A stretch of DNA of 64,000 bases from Gilliamella sp. wkB7 (GCF_001693435.1 NZ_CM004509.1:1922001-1986000); one strand, 5' to 3'; shown: positions 46,362-56,877, counted from the stretch's first letter. Notes: a model not told the origin generated them from the letters alone. A program made the numbers and translations.

Positions 46362-47152
46362 AACAGTATTTAGCACTTATGCAAAAGATTTTAGCTGAAG
46401 GTTCGCCTAAGTCAGATCGAACAGGAACTGGAACATTATCCATTTTTGGTCATCAAATGCGCTTTAATCTACAGGATGGATTTCCATTAGTCACTACAAA
46501 AAAATGCCATTTACGTTCAATTATTCATGAATTACTTTGGTTTTTAAAAGGTGATACAAATATTAAATATTTAAAAGATAATAAAGTGACCATTTGGGAT
46601 GAATGGGCTGATGAGAATGGTGATTTAGGTCCTGTTTATGGAAAACAGTGGCGAGCGTGGACAGCACCAAATGGCCAGCATATTGATCAAATATCGCAAT
46701 TAATTGATCAAATCAAAAATGATCCTGATTCAAGACGCCTAATAATTTCTGCTTGGAATGTTGGAGAATTAGACCAAATGGCGTTAGCTCCCTGTCATGC
46801 ATTTTTTCAATTTTATGTAGTGGATGGAAAGCTTTCTTGCCAGCTTTACCAACGTTCTTGTGATGTGTTTTTAGGGTTACCATTTAATATTGCTAGCTAT
46901 TCGTTATTAATTCATATGATTGCTCAACAATGCAATTTAGATGTGGGTGATTTTGTTTGGACTGGTGGTGATACGCACTTATATTCAAACCATTTGGAAC
47001 AAACTCATTTACAATTGAGTCGAACGCCTAGAGTACTACCAAAACTTGTTATTAGACGTAAACCCCCAACAATTTTTGATTATGAGTTTGAGGACTTTGA
47101 AATTATTGACTATGATCCTTATCCTGCAATCAAAGCACCCGTTGCGGTTTAA
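46358..47152 (+). CDS. thyA: Thymidylate synthase
   Basis: Makes dTMP from dUMP with methylene-tetrahydrofolate. The 264 residues equal E. coli ThyA. The nucleophile Cys146 is in [12 protein letters not shown]; Arg21 in [13 protein letters not shown], the dUMP-binding [21 protein letters not shown] and the end [13 protein letters not shown] are all present. It is the third gene of rppH-lgt-thyA, with a four-base overlap. A repeat element begins five bases after its stop and a hairpin lies 68 bases further on. Confidence 0.98.
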   Translation: MKQYLALMQKILAEGSPKSDRTGTGTLSIFGHQMRFNLQDGFPLVTTKKCHLRSIIHELLWFLKGDTNIKYLKDNKVTIWDEWADENGDLGPVYGKQWRAWTAPNGQHIDQISQLIDQIKNDPDSRRLIISAWNVGELDQMALAPCHAFFQFYVVDGKLSCQLYQRSCDVFLGLPFNIASYSLLIHMIAQQCNLDVGDFVWTGGDTHLYSNHLEQTHLQLSRTPRVLPKLVIRRKPPTIFDYEFEDFEIIDYDPYPAIKAPVAV

Positions 47153-47156
47153 ATTC

Positions 47157-47198
47157 TTGTAAAGAAATTTCAGGAAAAGCCTACGTTTGAGTATAAAA
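47157..47198 (+). repeat. Dispersed 42-base intergenic repeat, copy 2
   Basis: 35 of 42 bases equal those of 30744-30785 without gaps. This copy begins five bases after the thyA stop. The last block can form a small hairpin, TAC-GTTTGA-GTA. Confidence 0.55.
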
Positions 47199-47220
47199 TT
47201 TTAAAAAACCTTAAGAACGA

Positions 47221-47255
47221 AGATCACAGCAACTAATTATATATTGTTGTGATCT
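47221..47255 (+). terminator. Hairpin after thyA
   Basis: AGATCACAGCAA and TTGTTGTGATCT form a 12-bp stem with one G-U pair and an 11-base loop. No T run follows directly, so it is a possible terminator. Confidence 0.5.
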
Positions 47256-47376
47256 GTTTAAACTATACCTTGTTAGATACATTAATGTAGGGAAGATCTT
47301 TCTAATTTTCTGCCCTTAAAATCAATATATAGTATATAATAATCAACTTTGTTATTAACAATAACTTAATCTTAAT

Positions 47377-48327
47377 ATGAGTCAAAATCAGGAAATTCGT
47401 CCTATCTTTACTAAACGCCTACTACACCCTCGTTACTGGTTAACGTGGTTTGGTATTGGTATCTTATATTTAATCGTTTTATTACCCTATCCAGTAATTT
47501 ATCAATTAGGAAAAAGTTTAGGGTTGCTCTCAATGAAATTAATTGGTAAACGTAAAGAGACAGCAAGACAAAACCTTAAACTTTGCTTTCCTGAAAAATC
47601 ACAGCTTGAACGTGATCAACTGTTGCGGGGCAATTTTATTTCTACAGGATTGGCTATTTTCGAAACAGGGATAGCTTGGTTCTGGTCTGACAAAAGATTA
47701 GCTAAACATTCATCTATTGTCGGGGACCAATATATCAAAAATATACAGCAATCAGGTCAAGGTGTTTTACTTATTGGAATTCATTTTTTAACATTAGAAT
47801 TAGGGGCGCGCATTTTAGGAATGAGTCATCCCGGTGTAGGTGTTTATCGACCAAATGATAATCTGGTAATGGATTATGTTCAGCTTAAAGGTAGACTCAA
47901 ATCTAATAAATACATGTTAGATCGCTATAATACTAAAGGTATGATCCGTGCATTAAAAAATGGTGAGTTACTTTGGTATGCTCCTGATCATGATTATGGA
48001 CCTAAAAATAGTGTCTTTGCCCCATTATTTTCAGTAGAAAAAGCAGCAACGACGATAGGTACACGTATATTGGTTAAATTAGGCCAACCCGGCATTATTC
48101 CATTTACACCTAAGCGTGAGGAAAATGGTCATTATACCGTTTATGTAACACCGGCGCTTGAAGGTTATCCTATTGATGATGATGTATTAGCTGCAACTTT
48201 TATGAATAAAGCTATTGAACAAGAAATTTTAAAAGCTCCAGAACAATATATGTGGTTACACCGACGATTTAAAACCCGTCCTAAGGGGGAAGCTCCTTTA
48301 TATACTAATGATGTTCAATCTGACTAA
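47377..48327 (+). CDS. lpxL: Lipid A late acyltransferase (LpxL/LpxP type)
   Basis: Adds a secondary acyl chain (laurate or palmitoleate) to Kdo2-lipid IVA at the inner membrane. The 316 residues open LLHPRYWLTWFGIGILYLIVLLPYPVIY, a membrane anchor nearly that of E. coli LpxL/LpxP. The catalytic H-X4-E motif is in GIHFLTLELG (about residue 136), followed by YRPNDN, WYAPDHDYG and the end APEQYMWLHRRFKTRPKGE. The interior LTLELGARILGM favours LpxL, while the end LEGYPIDDD...GEAPLY favours LpxP, so the exact isozyme is open. No good ribosome binding site is seen. rlmM follows after 46 bases. Confidence 0.85.
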   Translation: MSQNQEIRPIFTKRLLHPRYWLTWFGIGILYLIVLLPYPVIYQLGKSLGLLSMKLIGKRKETARQNLKLCFPEKSQLERDQLLRGNFISTGLAIFETGIAWFWSDKRLAKHSSIVGDQYIKNIQQSGQGVLLIGIHFLTLELGARILGMSHPGVGVYRPNDNLVMDYVQLKGRLKSNKYMLDRYNTKGMIRALKNGELLWYAPDHDYGPKNSVFAPLFSVEKAATTIGTRILVKLGQPGIIPFTPKREENGHYTVYVTPALEGYPIDDDVLAATFMNKAIEQEILKAPEQYMWLHRRFKTRPKGEAPLYTNDVQSD

Positions 48328-48373
48328 ATCAATTGTTTTTTTATAATGTCTGTTTGAAGAGTAAAAATACGAA

Positions 48374-49456
48374 ATGCAAAAACTAAATAAAATTATTCTA
48401 TACTGTCGCTGTGGATTTGAAAAAGAATGTGCTGCTGAAATCACAGATAGAGCTGCACAACTGGAAATATTTGGTTTTGCCAAAGTTATAGAAAATAGTG
48501 GTTATGTCACTTTTGAATGTTATCAAGACGATCAAGCTACAATACTGATAAAAAAACTTCCGTTTCGTACTCTAATCTTTGCTAGACAGATGTTTGTATC
48601 AGGTGATTTATTGACTGATCTACCAGCCAATGATCGGATCACTCGAATAATTAATGCATTATCGGGTTTGATAGATAACGCAGGTGATGTGCGCGTAGAA
48701 GTTGCTGATACCAATGAAGGTAAAGAACTAGCTGGATTTTGTCGCAAATTTACAGTACCTCTTCGTCAAGCGCTACGAAGCAAACGTATTTTATTAAAAG
48801 TTGAAAATCCAAAAAAACCTGTTATTCATCTATTTTTTACAAGTAGTAATAGTTGTTATGTAGGCTATTCATTAAGTCAAAATAACTCACCTTTTTATAT
48901 GGGGATCCCTAGACTAAAATTTCCAGCTGATGCACCAAGTCGTTCTACATTAAAATTGGAAGAGGCGTTCCATATTTTTATTCCTTATGAAGAGTGGGAT
49001 GAACGCTTAAAAGGTGGTTTGAATGCAGTTGATTTAGGTGCTTGCCCAGGCGGTTGGACTTATCAACTAGTTAAAAGAAGTATGATGGTTTACGCTATTG
49101 ATAATGGTCCAATGAATAACAAACTAATGGAAACTGGACAAGTTAAACATTATCGTGAAGATGGCTTTAAATTTACGCCTAAAAAACATAATATTTATTG
49201 GTTAGTTTGTGATATGGTTGAAAAACCGACCAAGGTGACGCAATTAATAGCTAAATGGCTGATTAATGGTTGGTGTCGAGAAACCATTTTTAATCTTAAA
49301 TTACCAATGAAAAAACGGTATGAAGAAGTAAAACAAAATATAAAGTTACTCAATGACGAATTAAATAATAATCAAATCAATGTTCAAATTCAGGCCAAGC
49401 AGCTTTATCATGATCGTGAAGAAATTACTGTTCATGTACAACGAATTTGGGGATAG
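48374..49456 (+). CDS. rlmM: 23S rRNA (cytidine-2498 2'-O)-methyltransferase
   Basis: Methylates the 2'-OH of C2498 in the peptidyl-transferase centre, using S-adenosylmethionine. The 360-residue protein begins [23 protein letters not shown] with an N-terminal THUMP-like domain. The Rossmann methyltransferase domain has the SAM motif [18 protein letters not shown] (about residues 217-234) and the RrmJ-like catalytic tetrad is suggested by Lys near the start, Asp in LVCDMVEKP, Lys in [11 protein letters not shown] and Glu near the end. GAAGAG lies upstream. Length fits E. coli RlmM (366). Confidence 0.95.
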   Translation: MQKLNKIILYCRCGFEKECAAEITDRAAQLEIFGFAKVIENSGYVTFECYQDDQATILIKKLPFRTLIFARQMFVSGDLLTDLPANDRITRIINALSGLIDNAGDVRVEVADTNEGKELAGFCRKFTVPLRQALRSKRILLKVENPKKPVIHLFFTSSNSCYVGYSLSQNNSPFYMGIPRLKFPADAPSRSTLKLEEAFHIFIPYEEWDERLKGGLNAVDLGACPGGWTYQLVKRSMMVYAIDNGPMNNKLMETGQVKHYREDGFKFTPKKHNIYWLVCDMVEKPTKVTQLIAKWLINGWCRETIFNLKLPMKKRYEEVKQNIKLLNDELNNNQINVQIQAKQLYHDREEITVHVQRIWG

Positions 49457-49478
49457 TAAATAACAAGAGAGTGGGTGT

Positions 49479-51314
49479 ATGAATTTAAAAATTTTCTTTT
49501 ATACAATATTAATGTCTATATTATTGACATTTTTAACTGGATGTCCTGGTAATCAATCTCAAATAAGTGATTATGATGGAACTAAAAATTCTAGTTATTA
49601 TTTATCTCTAGCGGATGAAAGTTCTGGAAATGCTAAAACCAATTGGCAATTATTAGCTATTCAGGCATTAATTAAAGAAAATAAAGTTTCTCAAGCAAAA
49701 GATTTGTTATCTCAAATATCCTCTGATCTTAATGATGAACAACAGAAAGAAAAATTATTGTTGCAAGGTGAAATTGCAGTAAAATTGAAAAAACCATTTA
49801 ATATTAAAAAGTTAACAACTGATGGGTTAACCAATTCACAATTATACCGTTACTACTCTATTAAATTAAGTTTGGATGAAAACAATAGAGATATCAATGG
49901 GCAAGCCCATGATTATATTGAACTAGAAAAATATACGCCAGAAAAACAGAAAAACCAAATATTAAATAATACATGGAAATTTTTTAGTAAATTAAATACC
50001 AAACAAGTTAATACCATTTTAGTTTATGAAAATGAAGTAACTTTACAAGGATGGATTAATTTAGCGGATGCTTATAAAAGTAATAATATAGAACCAAAAA
50101 CACAAGAAGATGATACGCCTGAAATTATTGCAGAGAAAGTACAAAAACAGAACGAATTATTAAAACGGGCGGTAAAAGATTGGTTACTACAATATCCAGA
50201 TCATCCCGCTAAAAATATTATTTCTGTATTAACAGGAGAACAAGCATTAAATGTTGATGATGTTAATGCTAAAAAAGTGGCATTATTATTACCACTAACA
50301 GGATCATCACGTCTTTTTGGTGATACTATTCGACAAGGTTATTTTGATGCAATTAAATTTTTCCCACAAGAACCACAACAAAATGTAGTTTTGCTTGATA
50401 CAACAAGTGCTGATATGGATGCTCTTATAAGTCAAGCTAAAGAACAAAATGTTGAATTGATCGTTGGTCCTTTACTGAAAGATGAAGTGATTAAGATTAA
50501 ACAATTAGCACCGTCTTTACCTGTTTTAGCCTTGAATAAAGTGGATAATAGTTCAGTTACAACGAATAAAATGTGTTATTTCGCGTTATCACCAGAAGAT
50601 GAAGCACAAGATGCAGCAGATCATATTTATGCACAAAACAAATTAAAGCCACTATTGCTGGTACCGCAAAATGATCTCGGTCAACGTGTAGCTCAAAGTT
50701 TTGCTAAAAAATGGTCTGAATTATCATCTAATAGTTCACAAGCTTATGTACAATATTTTGGCAATAAAAGTACATTAAGTTCTGGTATGAATCGTAATAT
50801 AGGAATAACACTTACTGGAACCCCTATTTTAACCGATTATACAGAAGATCAATCAGACAATTTTGACGCTGTCTATATTTATGCTTCATACGATGAATTA
50901 ACTCTTATAAAACCAATGATTGATATGGCAGCCGGTAAATCAGTAGGTAATTCATCTTCACTTATGATCTACACTAGCTCCAAAAGTCATGTAGCTAATG
51001 CTTCGGATGATTTTAATTATGATATGGATCAAACTGAATATGCTGAAATTCCAATGATCGTTAATTCTTCTGAGCAAATGTCAGAAATCATCCCTAATAA
51101 TATCCAAAAAAATTATTCATTATTGCGTTTATATGCGATGGGGATAGATGCTTGGAGACTTGCAAATCGCTTTAATCAAATGAATTCCAATCAAACTGAC
51201 TTTTTAAATGGTATGACGGGTAGATTATCGACGAAGGATCAATGTGAAGTCACTCGTGCTTTATCTTGGCAACAATATATTCATGCATTATCCCAATCTA
51301 ATTCAGAAGAATAA
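49479..51314 (+). CDS. lpoA: Penicillin-binding protein activator LpoA
   Basis: Outer-membrane lipoprotein that reaches through the periplasm to activate PBP1A. The 611-residue precursor has a lipoprotein signal ending in LTFLTGC (Cys about residue 22). An N-terminal TPR-like helical domain (about 35-250) is followed by a periplasmic-binding-protein fold domain beginning KKVALLLPLTGSSRLFGDTIRQGYFDA (about 265) and containing LIVGPLLKDEVIKI. This matches YraM/LppC of E. coli and Haemophilus. The next gene, yraN, starts 32 bases inside its end, and diaA follows, the E. coli order. Confidence 0.92.
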   Translation: MNLKIFFYTILMSILLTFLTGCPGNQSQISDYDGTKNSSYYLSLADESSGNAKTNWQLLAIQALIKENKVSQAKDLLSQISSDLNDEQQKEKLLLQGEIAVKLKKPFNIKKLTTDGLTNSQLYRYYSIKLSLDENNRDINGQAHDYIELEKYTPEKQKNQILNNTWKFFSKLNTKQVNTILVYENEVTLQGWINLADAYKSNNIEPKTQEDDTPEIIAEKVQKQNELLKRAVKDWLLQYPDHPAKNIISVLTGEQALNVDDVNAKKVALLLPLTGSSRLFGDTIRQGYFDAIKFFPQEPQQNVVLLDTTSADMDALISQAKEQNVELIVGPLLKDEVIKIKQLAPSLPVLALNKVDNSSVTTNKMCYFALSPEDEAQDAADHIYAQNKLKPLLLVPQNDLGQRVAQSFAKKWSELSSNSSQAYVQYFGNKSTLSSGMNRNIGITLTGTPILTDYTEDQSDNFDAVYIYASYDELTLIKPMIDMAAGKSVGNSSSLMIYTSSKSHVANASDDFNYDMDQTEYAEIPMIVNSSEQMSEIIPNNIQKNYSLLRLYAMGIDAWRLANRFNQMNSNQTDFLNGMTGRLSTKDQCEVTRALSWQQYIHALSQSNSEE

Positions 51315-51651
51315 CAAAAAAATTGGCAAGCATTACGAAGATATTGCTTGCCAGTATTTACTAAAACAAGGGCTTTCATTTATTGCTCAAAATAGTCAAT
51401 ATCGTTTAGGTGAAATTGATTTAATTATGCGTGATAAACAATGTCTCGTTTTTGTTGAAGTACGTTATAGAAAAAATGCCAATTTTGGTAATGCCGAAAT
51501 GACCGTAACATTAAGTAAACAAAATAAAATCAAGCAAGCGGCACAACTCTGGATGTTATCAGAAAATATGAATATTGATGATACAGAATTTAGATTTGAT
51601 ATTTTTGCTATTACAGGCAAAAACCAAAAATGGATTATTAATGCGTTTTAA
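51283..51651 (+). CDS. yraN: UPF0102 family protein YraN
   Basis: A small conserved protein with a restriction-endonuclease-like fold, of unproven function in DNA processing. The ATG at 51283 gives 122 residues; a further upstream start at 51244 is possible but has no support. Family motifs are IGKHYEDIACQYLLKQG, the putative active site GEIDLIMRDKQCLVFVEVRYR (Glu, Asp, Glu, Lys-type metal site) and RFDIFAITG. It overlaps the end of lpoA by 32 bases in another frame, so translation is coupled. diaA follows at once. Confidence 0.88.
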   Translation: MHYPNLIQKNNKKIGKHYEDIACQYLLKQGLSFIAQNSQYRLGEIDLIMRDKQCLVFVEVRYRKNANFGNAEMTVTLSKQNKIKQAAQLWMLSENMNIDDTEFRFDIFAITGKNQKWIINAF

Positions 51652-51667
51652 TTTTTAGGTGAAAAAC

Positions 51668-52246
51668 GTGCAAGATTTAATAAAAAATTATTTTACTGAA
51701 AGTATTCAAACTCAAATTGTAATGGCTGAGTCTTTAGGGTCATCAATTGAAAAAGCGGCAAGCATTATTGTTCAAGGTTTACTCAACGGTAATAAAATTA
51801 TGAGTTGTGGTAATGGCTCATCAGCGGCAAATGTACAAAGTTTTACTTCTCGATTAATTACCAGTATTAATATAGAAAGACCCAGCATACCCGCTATAGC
51901 TTTGGTGTCTGATAATGTATTATTAAGTGCGATCGCCAATCATGAAGAAGTCTATGCTCGCCAGATACAAGCCTTAGGTCAGCAAGGTGATATTTTGATC
52001 GTATTGACTTGCCAAGGTAACAGCCGTTCGATTATTCGCGCTGTTCAAGAAGCTGTGATTAAAGATATGAAAATTGTTGCTTTAACTGCTTTTGATGGTG
52101 GTGAAGTTATCGGCTTACTTGGTCAAAATGATATTGAAATAAGAGTTCCATCTTATAAAAAAGTAATGGCATATGAAATGCATGCTATGATTTTAAATTG
52201 TTTATGCCAATTAATTGAAAATACTTTGTTTATTCAACATGAATAA
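51668..52246 (+). CDS. diaA: DnaA initiator-associating protein DiaA
   Basis: SIS-domain protein that binds DnaA and promotes its assembly at oriC for timely replication start. The GTG at 51668 is chosen: TTAGGTGA lies five bases before it, and VQDLIKNYFTESIQTQI then matches the E. coli start MQERIKACFTESIQTQI. An alternative GTG at 51659 would add three residues and overlap the ribosome binding site. The SIS core has MSCGNGSSAANVQSFTSRL, IALVSDNVLLSAIAN and VLTCQGNSRSIIRAV. The protein has 192 residues (E. coli 196). In E. coli dolP follows; here gyrA follows. Confidence 0.92.
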   Translation: MQDLIKNYFTESIQTQIVMAESLGSSIEKAASIIVQGLLNGNKIMSCGNGSSAANVQSFTSRLITSINIERPSIPAIALVSDNVLLSAIANHEEVYARQIQALGQQGDILIVLTCQGNSRSIIRAVQEAVIKDMKIVALTAFDGGEVIGLLGQNDIEIRVPSYKKVMAYEMHAMILNCLCQLIENTLFIQHE

Positions 52247-52290
52247 GTTGAAATAAAAACGGTATAGTCCTGCATTAATAACGAATTTTA

Positions 52291-52299
52291 TGCTATAAT
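52291..52299 (+). promoter_or_regulatory. Extended -10 promoter of gyrA
   Basis: TGCTATAAT is a perfect extended -10 element 45 bases before the gyrA start. No good -35 is visible, as is common for extended -10 promoters. Supercoiling control of gyrA, known elsewhere, would act here. Confidence 0.6.
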
Positions 52300-52344
52300 T
52301 ACAAGCTATTTTGATGACCTAATTTAATAAGAGAATATGGTGTT

Positions 52345-55035
52345 ATGACCGAACTAGCCAAAGAAATAACCCCCGTTAATATTGAAGATGAGCTAAAATC
52401 CTCTTATCTTGACTATGCAATGTCTGTCATTGTCGGGCGTGCTTTACCTGATGTACGCGATGGCTTAAAACCGGTCCATAGAAGGGTCCTTTTTGCCATG
52501 CATGAAGCAGGATACGATTGGAATAAACCTTATCGAAAATCTGCTCGTGTTGTTGGGGATGTTATTGGTAAATACCATCCACATGGTGACTCTGCTGTTT
52601 ATGACACGATTGTACGTATGGCACAGCCATTTTCATTACGTTATATGTTAGTTGATGGTCAAGGAAACTTTGGTTCTGTTGATGGTGATTCGGCTGCGGC
52701 AATGCGTTACACCGAAATACGTATGCAAAAGTTTGCAGGTGCGTTATTGACTGATCTTGATAAAGAAACCGTTGATTTCTCGCCGAACTATGACGGCTCT
52801 GAAATGATCCCTGATGTATTGCCAACGCGTATTCCTAATTTACTGATAAATGGTTCTTCAGGTATTGCGGTTGGTATGGCAACAAATATCCCTCCTCATA
52901 ATCTATCTGAAGTCATTAATGGTTGCCTTGCTTTTATTGAAGATGAAAATATTTCAGTTGATGGATTAATGGAACATATCCATGGCCCTGACTTTCCAAC
53001 TGCTGCTTTAATTAATGGTCGAAAGGGTATTGAAAATGCCTACCGAACAGGACGTGGTATTATCTATATTCGTTCTAAAGCAACTATTGAAGTTGATGAT
53101 CATAGTGGGCGTGAAACAATCATTGTTAATGAAATTCCGTATCAAGTTAACAAGAAAAAACTGATCGAGAAAATAGCTGAATTAGTTAAAGACAAAAAAG
53201 TTGAAGGTATCTCGGCGCTACGCGATGAATCTGACAAAGATGGGATGCGTATTGTTATTGAAATTAAACGAGATGCTGTCGGTGAGGTTGTATTAAATAA
53301 CTTATTCTCATTGACACAATTGCAAGTCTCATTTGGTATCAATATGGTAGCCTTACACAAAGGGCAACCTAAACTTCTAAATTTACGTGAGATGATTGAA
53401 GCCTTTGTGCTTCATCGACGTGAAGTGGTAACTCGTAGAACTATCTATGAATTACGTAAAGCTCGTGAAAGAGCGCATGTTTTAGAAGGGTTAGCTATTG
53501 CACTTGCCAATATTGATCCTATTATTGAATTAATTCGTGCAGCCTCAACTCCAGTTGAAGCTAAAAGCAAATTATTATCTCAAGCTTGGCAGCTTGGTAA
53601 TGTAGCAGCAATGCTCGAAAAAGCGGGTAACGATGCTGCTCGACCAGAAGATTTAGCGCCAGAATTTGGTATTCGTGATGGTTATTATTACCTATCAGAA
53701 GCACAAGCCCAGGCTATTTTAGATCTTCGTTTACATCGATTAACGGGTCTAGAACATGAAAAGATTTTGGATGAGTATAAACAATTACTGATTCAAATTA
53801 GTGAGTTACTGCACATTTTAGCAAGTCCAGAACGCTTAATGGAAGTGATTCATGAAGAGCTTGAAGCGGTTCGTGATCAATTCCAAGATGCAAGAAGAAC
53901 TGAAATTACAGCAAGCAGTGCTGATATTAATATTGAGGATCTTATTGCTCAAGAAGATGTTGTTGTAACTCTCTCACACCAAGGCTATGTAAAATATCAG
54001 CCTTTATCTGATTACGAAGCTCAACGTCGAGGTGGCAAAGGTAAATCTGCAACTAAAATCAAAGAAGAAGATTTTGTTGAAAAATTACTTGTAGCTAATA
54101 CCCACGATACGATTCTTTGTTTCTCAAGCCGCGGTCGTTTATATTGGATGAAAGTTTATCAACTACCTGAAGCAAGTCGTGGCTCACGTGGACGTCCAAT
54201 TATTAATTTATTACCACTTGAAGCAGGTGAACGTATTACTGCGATTCTACCAGTTCGAGAATTTGACGATGAACACTGTGTATTTATGGCAACAGCTCAA
54301 GGTACCGTTAAGAAAACTTCATTAAATGAATTTAGTCGTCCAAGAACTGGTGGTATTATCGCAATTAATTTACGTGATGATGATGAATTAATCGGTGTTG
54401 ATCTAACAAGTAATGAAACGTCTGATACTGTTGATGATGAACTCAATGACGATGTAATTGTTGATGAGACTGATAATGATGAAGAGGTCTCTCAAATCTC
54501 TAATACAGAAGATATTATGTTGTTCTCTGCTAATGGTAAAGTGGTTCGCTTCCCAGCCAATAAAGTTCGCTGTATGGGACGAACTGCGACAGGTGTTCGA
54601 GGTATTAAATTAGAAGGTGATGATAAAGTCGTATCACTGATTGTTCCACGAGGGAATGGTGCGATATTAACTGCAACGCAAAACGGTTATGGTAAACGTA
54701 CACAACAAGAGTTATACCCAACCAAATCACGAGCGACTAAAGGTGTTATTTCTATCAAAGTGAGTGAAAGAAATGGTAAAGTCGTTGGTGCTGTTCAAGT
54801 TGATGAAACAGATCAAATTATGTTAATCACTGATGCAGGAACGCTTGTACGTACACGTGTCTCAGAAGTAAGTATTGTAGGTCGAAATACACAAGGTGTT
54901 ATGCTTATTCGTACAGCAGATAACGAAAAAGTCGTTGGATTACAGAGAATAGCTGAAACTGAGGAGGAGGAAAATGAATCCGATTTTTCTCAAGGAGATG
55001 AACGGCAGAGTTCAGCTCCGGAGTCCGAAGAATAA
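52345..55035 (+). CDS. gyrA: DNA gyrase subunit A
   Basis: Breakage-reunion subunit of DNA gyrase, which introduces negative supercoils. The 896-residue protein has the N-terminal domain with Ser83 and Asp87 in [12 protein letters not shown], both the quinolone-sensitive residues, and catalytic Tyr122 in AAMRYTEIR. The C-terminal beta-pinwheel starts with the GyrA box AQRRGGKGK (about residue 559). Between blades, after LIGVDLTS (about 687), an acidic insert of about 32 residues with many Asp and Glu ([14 protein letters not shown] onward to about 722) replaces a three-residue turn of E. coli. The C-terminal tail is also acidic. A perfect terminator hairpin follows. Confidence 0.98.
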   Translation: MTELAKEITPVNIEDELKSSYLDYAMSVIVGRALPDVRDGLKPVHRRVLFAMHEAGYDWNKPYRKSARVVGDVIGKYHPHGDSAVYDTIVRMAQPFSLRYMLVDGQGNFGSVDGDSAAAMRYTEIRMQKFAGALLTDLDKETVDFSPNYDGSEMIPDVLPTRIPNLLINGSSGIAVGMATNIPPHNLSEVINGCLAFIEDENISVDGLMEHIHGPDFPTAALINGRKGIENAYRTGRGIIYIRSKATIEVDDHSGRETIIVNEIPYQVNKKKLIEKIAELVKDKKVEGISALRDESDKDGMRIVIEIKRDAVGEVVLNNLFSLTQLQVSFGINMVALHKGQPKLLNLREMIEAFVLHRREVVTRRTIYELRKARERAHVLEGLAIALANIDPIIELIRAASTPVEAKSKLLSQAWQLGNVAAMLEKAGNDAARPEDLAPEFGIRDGYYYLSEAQAQAILDLRLHRLTGLEHEKILDEYKQLLIQISELLHILASPERLMEVIHEELEAVRDQFQDARRTEITASSADINIEDLIAQEDVVVTLSHQGYVKYQPLSDYEAQRRGGKGKSATKIKEEDFVEKLLVANTHDTILCFSSRGRLYWMKVYQLPEASRGSRGRPIINLLPLEAGERITAILPVREFDDEHCVFMATAQGTVKKTSLNEFSRPRTGGIIAINLRDDDELIGVDLTSNETSDTVDDELNDDVIVDETDNDEEVSQISNTEDIMLFSANGKVVRFPANKVRCMGRTATGVRGIKLEGDDKVVSLIVPRGNGAILTATQNGYGKRTQQELYPTKSRATKGVISIKVSERNGKVVGAVQVDETDQIMLITDAGTLVRTRVSEVSIVGRNTQGVMLIRTADNEKVVGLQRIAETEEEENESDFSQGDERQSSAPESEE

Positions 55036-55047
55036 GTTTTAATTATC

Positions 55048-55078
55048 AAAAAGGATTAGTTATAACTAATCCTTTTTT
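55048..55078 (+). terminator. Terminator after gyrA
   Basis: An A run, GGATTAGTTA and its perfect complement TAACTAATCC, then six T. It lies 13 bases after the gyrA stop. Confidence 0.92.
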
Positions 55079-55110
55079 ATTTATAATATCCAGAAAAGGA
55101 ATAGTATTAA

Positions 55111-56433
55111 ATGTCATTTTTAATAAAGAAAATCTTAACAAATCTTGCATGGCAAATTTTAATTGCTTTGATACTAGGTGTAGCGGTGGGCGCTTATTTA
55201 TTTGAACTTTCTGTCCCAAGCCATCCTTTACATTCATATTATCAATTTTCGATAGTTAATATTTTTCAACCAGCTGGTGATATCTTTATTCGTTTAATTA
55301 AAATGATTGTATTACCTATTATACTTAGTACGCTCACTTTAGGTATTGCAGGTATTGGTGGTTCAAAAAGATTAGGGACGTTGGGTTTTAAAACAATTCT
55401 CTATTTTGAAATTATTACAACGATTGCTATCTTACTAGGGCTTTTCTGGGGAAATATTTTTGCACCGGGTGCGGGAATTGACTCTACAACCTTAGCAACG
55501 ACCGATATTAGTAAGTATACTAAAGCCGCAGAAGAATTGAGCGGAAAGCCTCATGGCTTGATTGTTATGATATTAGATATGATCCCAGCTAATATCTTCA
55601 AAGCTATGAGTGATGGCGCTGTTTTACCTGTTATCTTCTTCTGTGTCTTTTTCGGTTTAGGTTTAATGTCGTTACCAGACAAACAACGTGAACCATTTGT
55701 TTTCTTCTTAAAAGTTGTATCTGACACCATGTTTAAAGTAACGAACATGATTATGCGCTACGCACCAATTGGTGTTTTCGCGCTGATTACTGTAACCGTT
55801 GCTAAATATGGATTTGCCTCTCTTATGCCGTTGTTTAAATTAATTTTGACTGTTTATTCAGCCATGATTATTTTCACATTGGTGGTATTAGGACTTGTAT
55901 GTAAACTTTGTAAATTTAATATTTTTACTCTACTAAAAATATTAAAAGAAGAGTTAGTTATCGCATTTTCAACAGCGAGTTCTGAAACTGCATTACCAAA
56001 AATTATTGAAAAGATGGAAGCATACGGTGCTCCAAAGGCGATCACAAGTTTTGTTATTCCAACAGGTTATTCATTTAATCTTGATGGCTCAACGCTTTAT
56101 CAAAGTATTACGGTTATCTTTTTGGCTCAGCTATTCCATATAGATTTAACCATTTTAGATCAGATTATTATTGTTATAACATTGATGATTGCCTCTAAAG
56201 GTATAGCTGGCGTACCGGGTGCTTCAATCCTTGTTCTATCTGCAACCCTAGGCAGTGTGGGTATTCCGCTTGAAGGTATTGGTTATATTATGGGCGTAGA
56301 GCGTATTTTAGATATGGGTAGAACGGTTGTTAATGTTGTCGGTAATGCATTAGCAGCGATTGTTATTGCTCGTTGGGAACATGTTTTTGATGATAAAAAA
56401 GCAAAAGTCTACGAACAACAATATTTGAAATAA
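55111..56433 (+). CDS. gltP: Glutamate/aspartate:proton symporter GltP
   Basis: Inner-membrane dicarboxylate/amino acid:cation symporter of the DAACS family. The 440 residues have eight helices and two re-entrant loops. The serine-rich loop HP1 is AFSTASSETALPKIIEKMEAYGAP (about 288-311), helix 7 carries VIPTGYSFNLDGSTLYQS, HP2 is ASKGIAGVPGASILVL, and helix 8 reads GVERILDMGRTVVNVVGNA with the substrate-binding Asp and Arg. AWQILIALILGVAVGAYL at the start and the end WEHVFDDKKAKVYEQQ match E. coli GltP (437). It stands alone between two terminators. Confidence 0.93.
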   Translation: MSFLIKKILTNLAWQILIALILGVAVGAYLFELSVPSHPLHSYYQFSIVNIFQPAGDIFIRLIKMIVLPIILSTLTLGIAGIGGSKRLGTLGFKTILYFEIITTIAILLGLFWGNIFAPGAGIDSTTLATTDISKYTKAAEELSGKPHGLIVMILDMIPANIFKAMSDGAVLPVIFFCVFFGLGLMSLPDKQREPFVFFLKVVSDTMFKVTNMIMRYAPIGVFALITVTVAKYGFASLMPLFKLILTVYSAMIIFTLVVLGLVCKLCKFNIFTLLKILKEELVIAFSTASSETALPKIIEKMEAYGAPKAITSFVIPTGYSFNLDGSTLYQSITVIFLAQLFHIDLTILDQIIIVITLMIASKGIAGVPGASILVLSATLGSVGIPLEGIGYIMGVERILDMGRTVVNVVGNALAAIVIARWEHVFDDKKAKVYEQQYLK

Positions 56434-56452
56434 TAGATTAACTACTTTCTTA

Positions 56453-56482
56453 AAAAGCTTCAGTTTTTACTGAAGCTTTTTT
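56453..56482 (+). terminator. Terminator after gltP
   Basis: AAAGCTTCAGT and ACTGAAGCTTT form a perfect stem with a four-T loop, followed by T. It lies 20 bases after the gltP stop. Confidence 0.9.
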
Positions 56483-56652
56483 GTTTAAAGATATTAATAA
56501 ATAATTTACTTCACTGGGGCAGATATAATTAAGAATGATATCAATCATTAATATCTAAAATAAATAGTGAACCTTTTGTTCATTACAGATGAAGAAAAAT
56601 ATGCCTATATTGATTACAACTAATATTAAAAGCATATCTTTATTAAAGATAT

Positions 56653-56683
56653 AAAAAAACCCAGCATTTGCTGGGCTTTTTAT
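56653..56683. terminator. Terminator of rpmBG
   Basis: CCCAGC (56660-56665) and GCTGGG (56670-56675) with A and T runs on both sides. On the minus strand it ends rpmB-rpmG, 20 bases after rpmG. The stem resembles that of the rrn terminator. Confidence 0.85.
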
Positions 56684-56694
56684 TTATTAGATAA

Positions 56695-56862
56695 CTATTT
56701 AATTTTAGCTTCTTTATAAATAACATGCTGACGAACAACGGGATCGTATTTTTTGATTTCCATTTTCTCAGGCATAGTTCTTTTATTTTTGCTAGTGGTA
56801 TAAAAATGACCTGTACCAGCAGAAGAAACTAATCTAATTTTTTCGCGTACACCTTTAGCCAT
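56695..56862 (-). CDS. rpmG: 50S ribosomal protein L33
   Basis: A 55-residue large-subunit protein: [20 protein letters not shown] at the start, then the basic segment [20 protein letters not shown] and the end [14 protein letters not shown]. It is the zinc-free form without the CxxC pairs, the usual one in enterics. It follows rpmB after 15 bases on the minus strand, in the standard rpmB-rpmG operon, and ends at a bidirectional terminator. AAGGAAACC lies just before its ATG at 56862. Confidence 0.96.
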   Translation of the reverse strand: MAKGVREKIRLVSSAGTGHFYTTSKNKRTMPEKMEIKKYDPVVRQHVIYKEAKIK

Positions 56863-56877
56863 GATATGGTTTCCTTA

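Noticed and set aside
56534..56547. ATGAT-ATCA-ATCAT inverted repeat after gltP, like the half-site near ydiL
   Set aside because: Short and very AT-rich, without a nearby start codon; likely chance.
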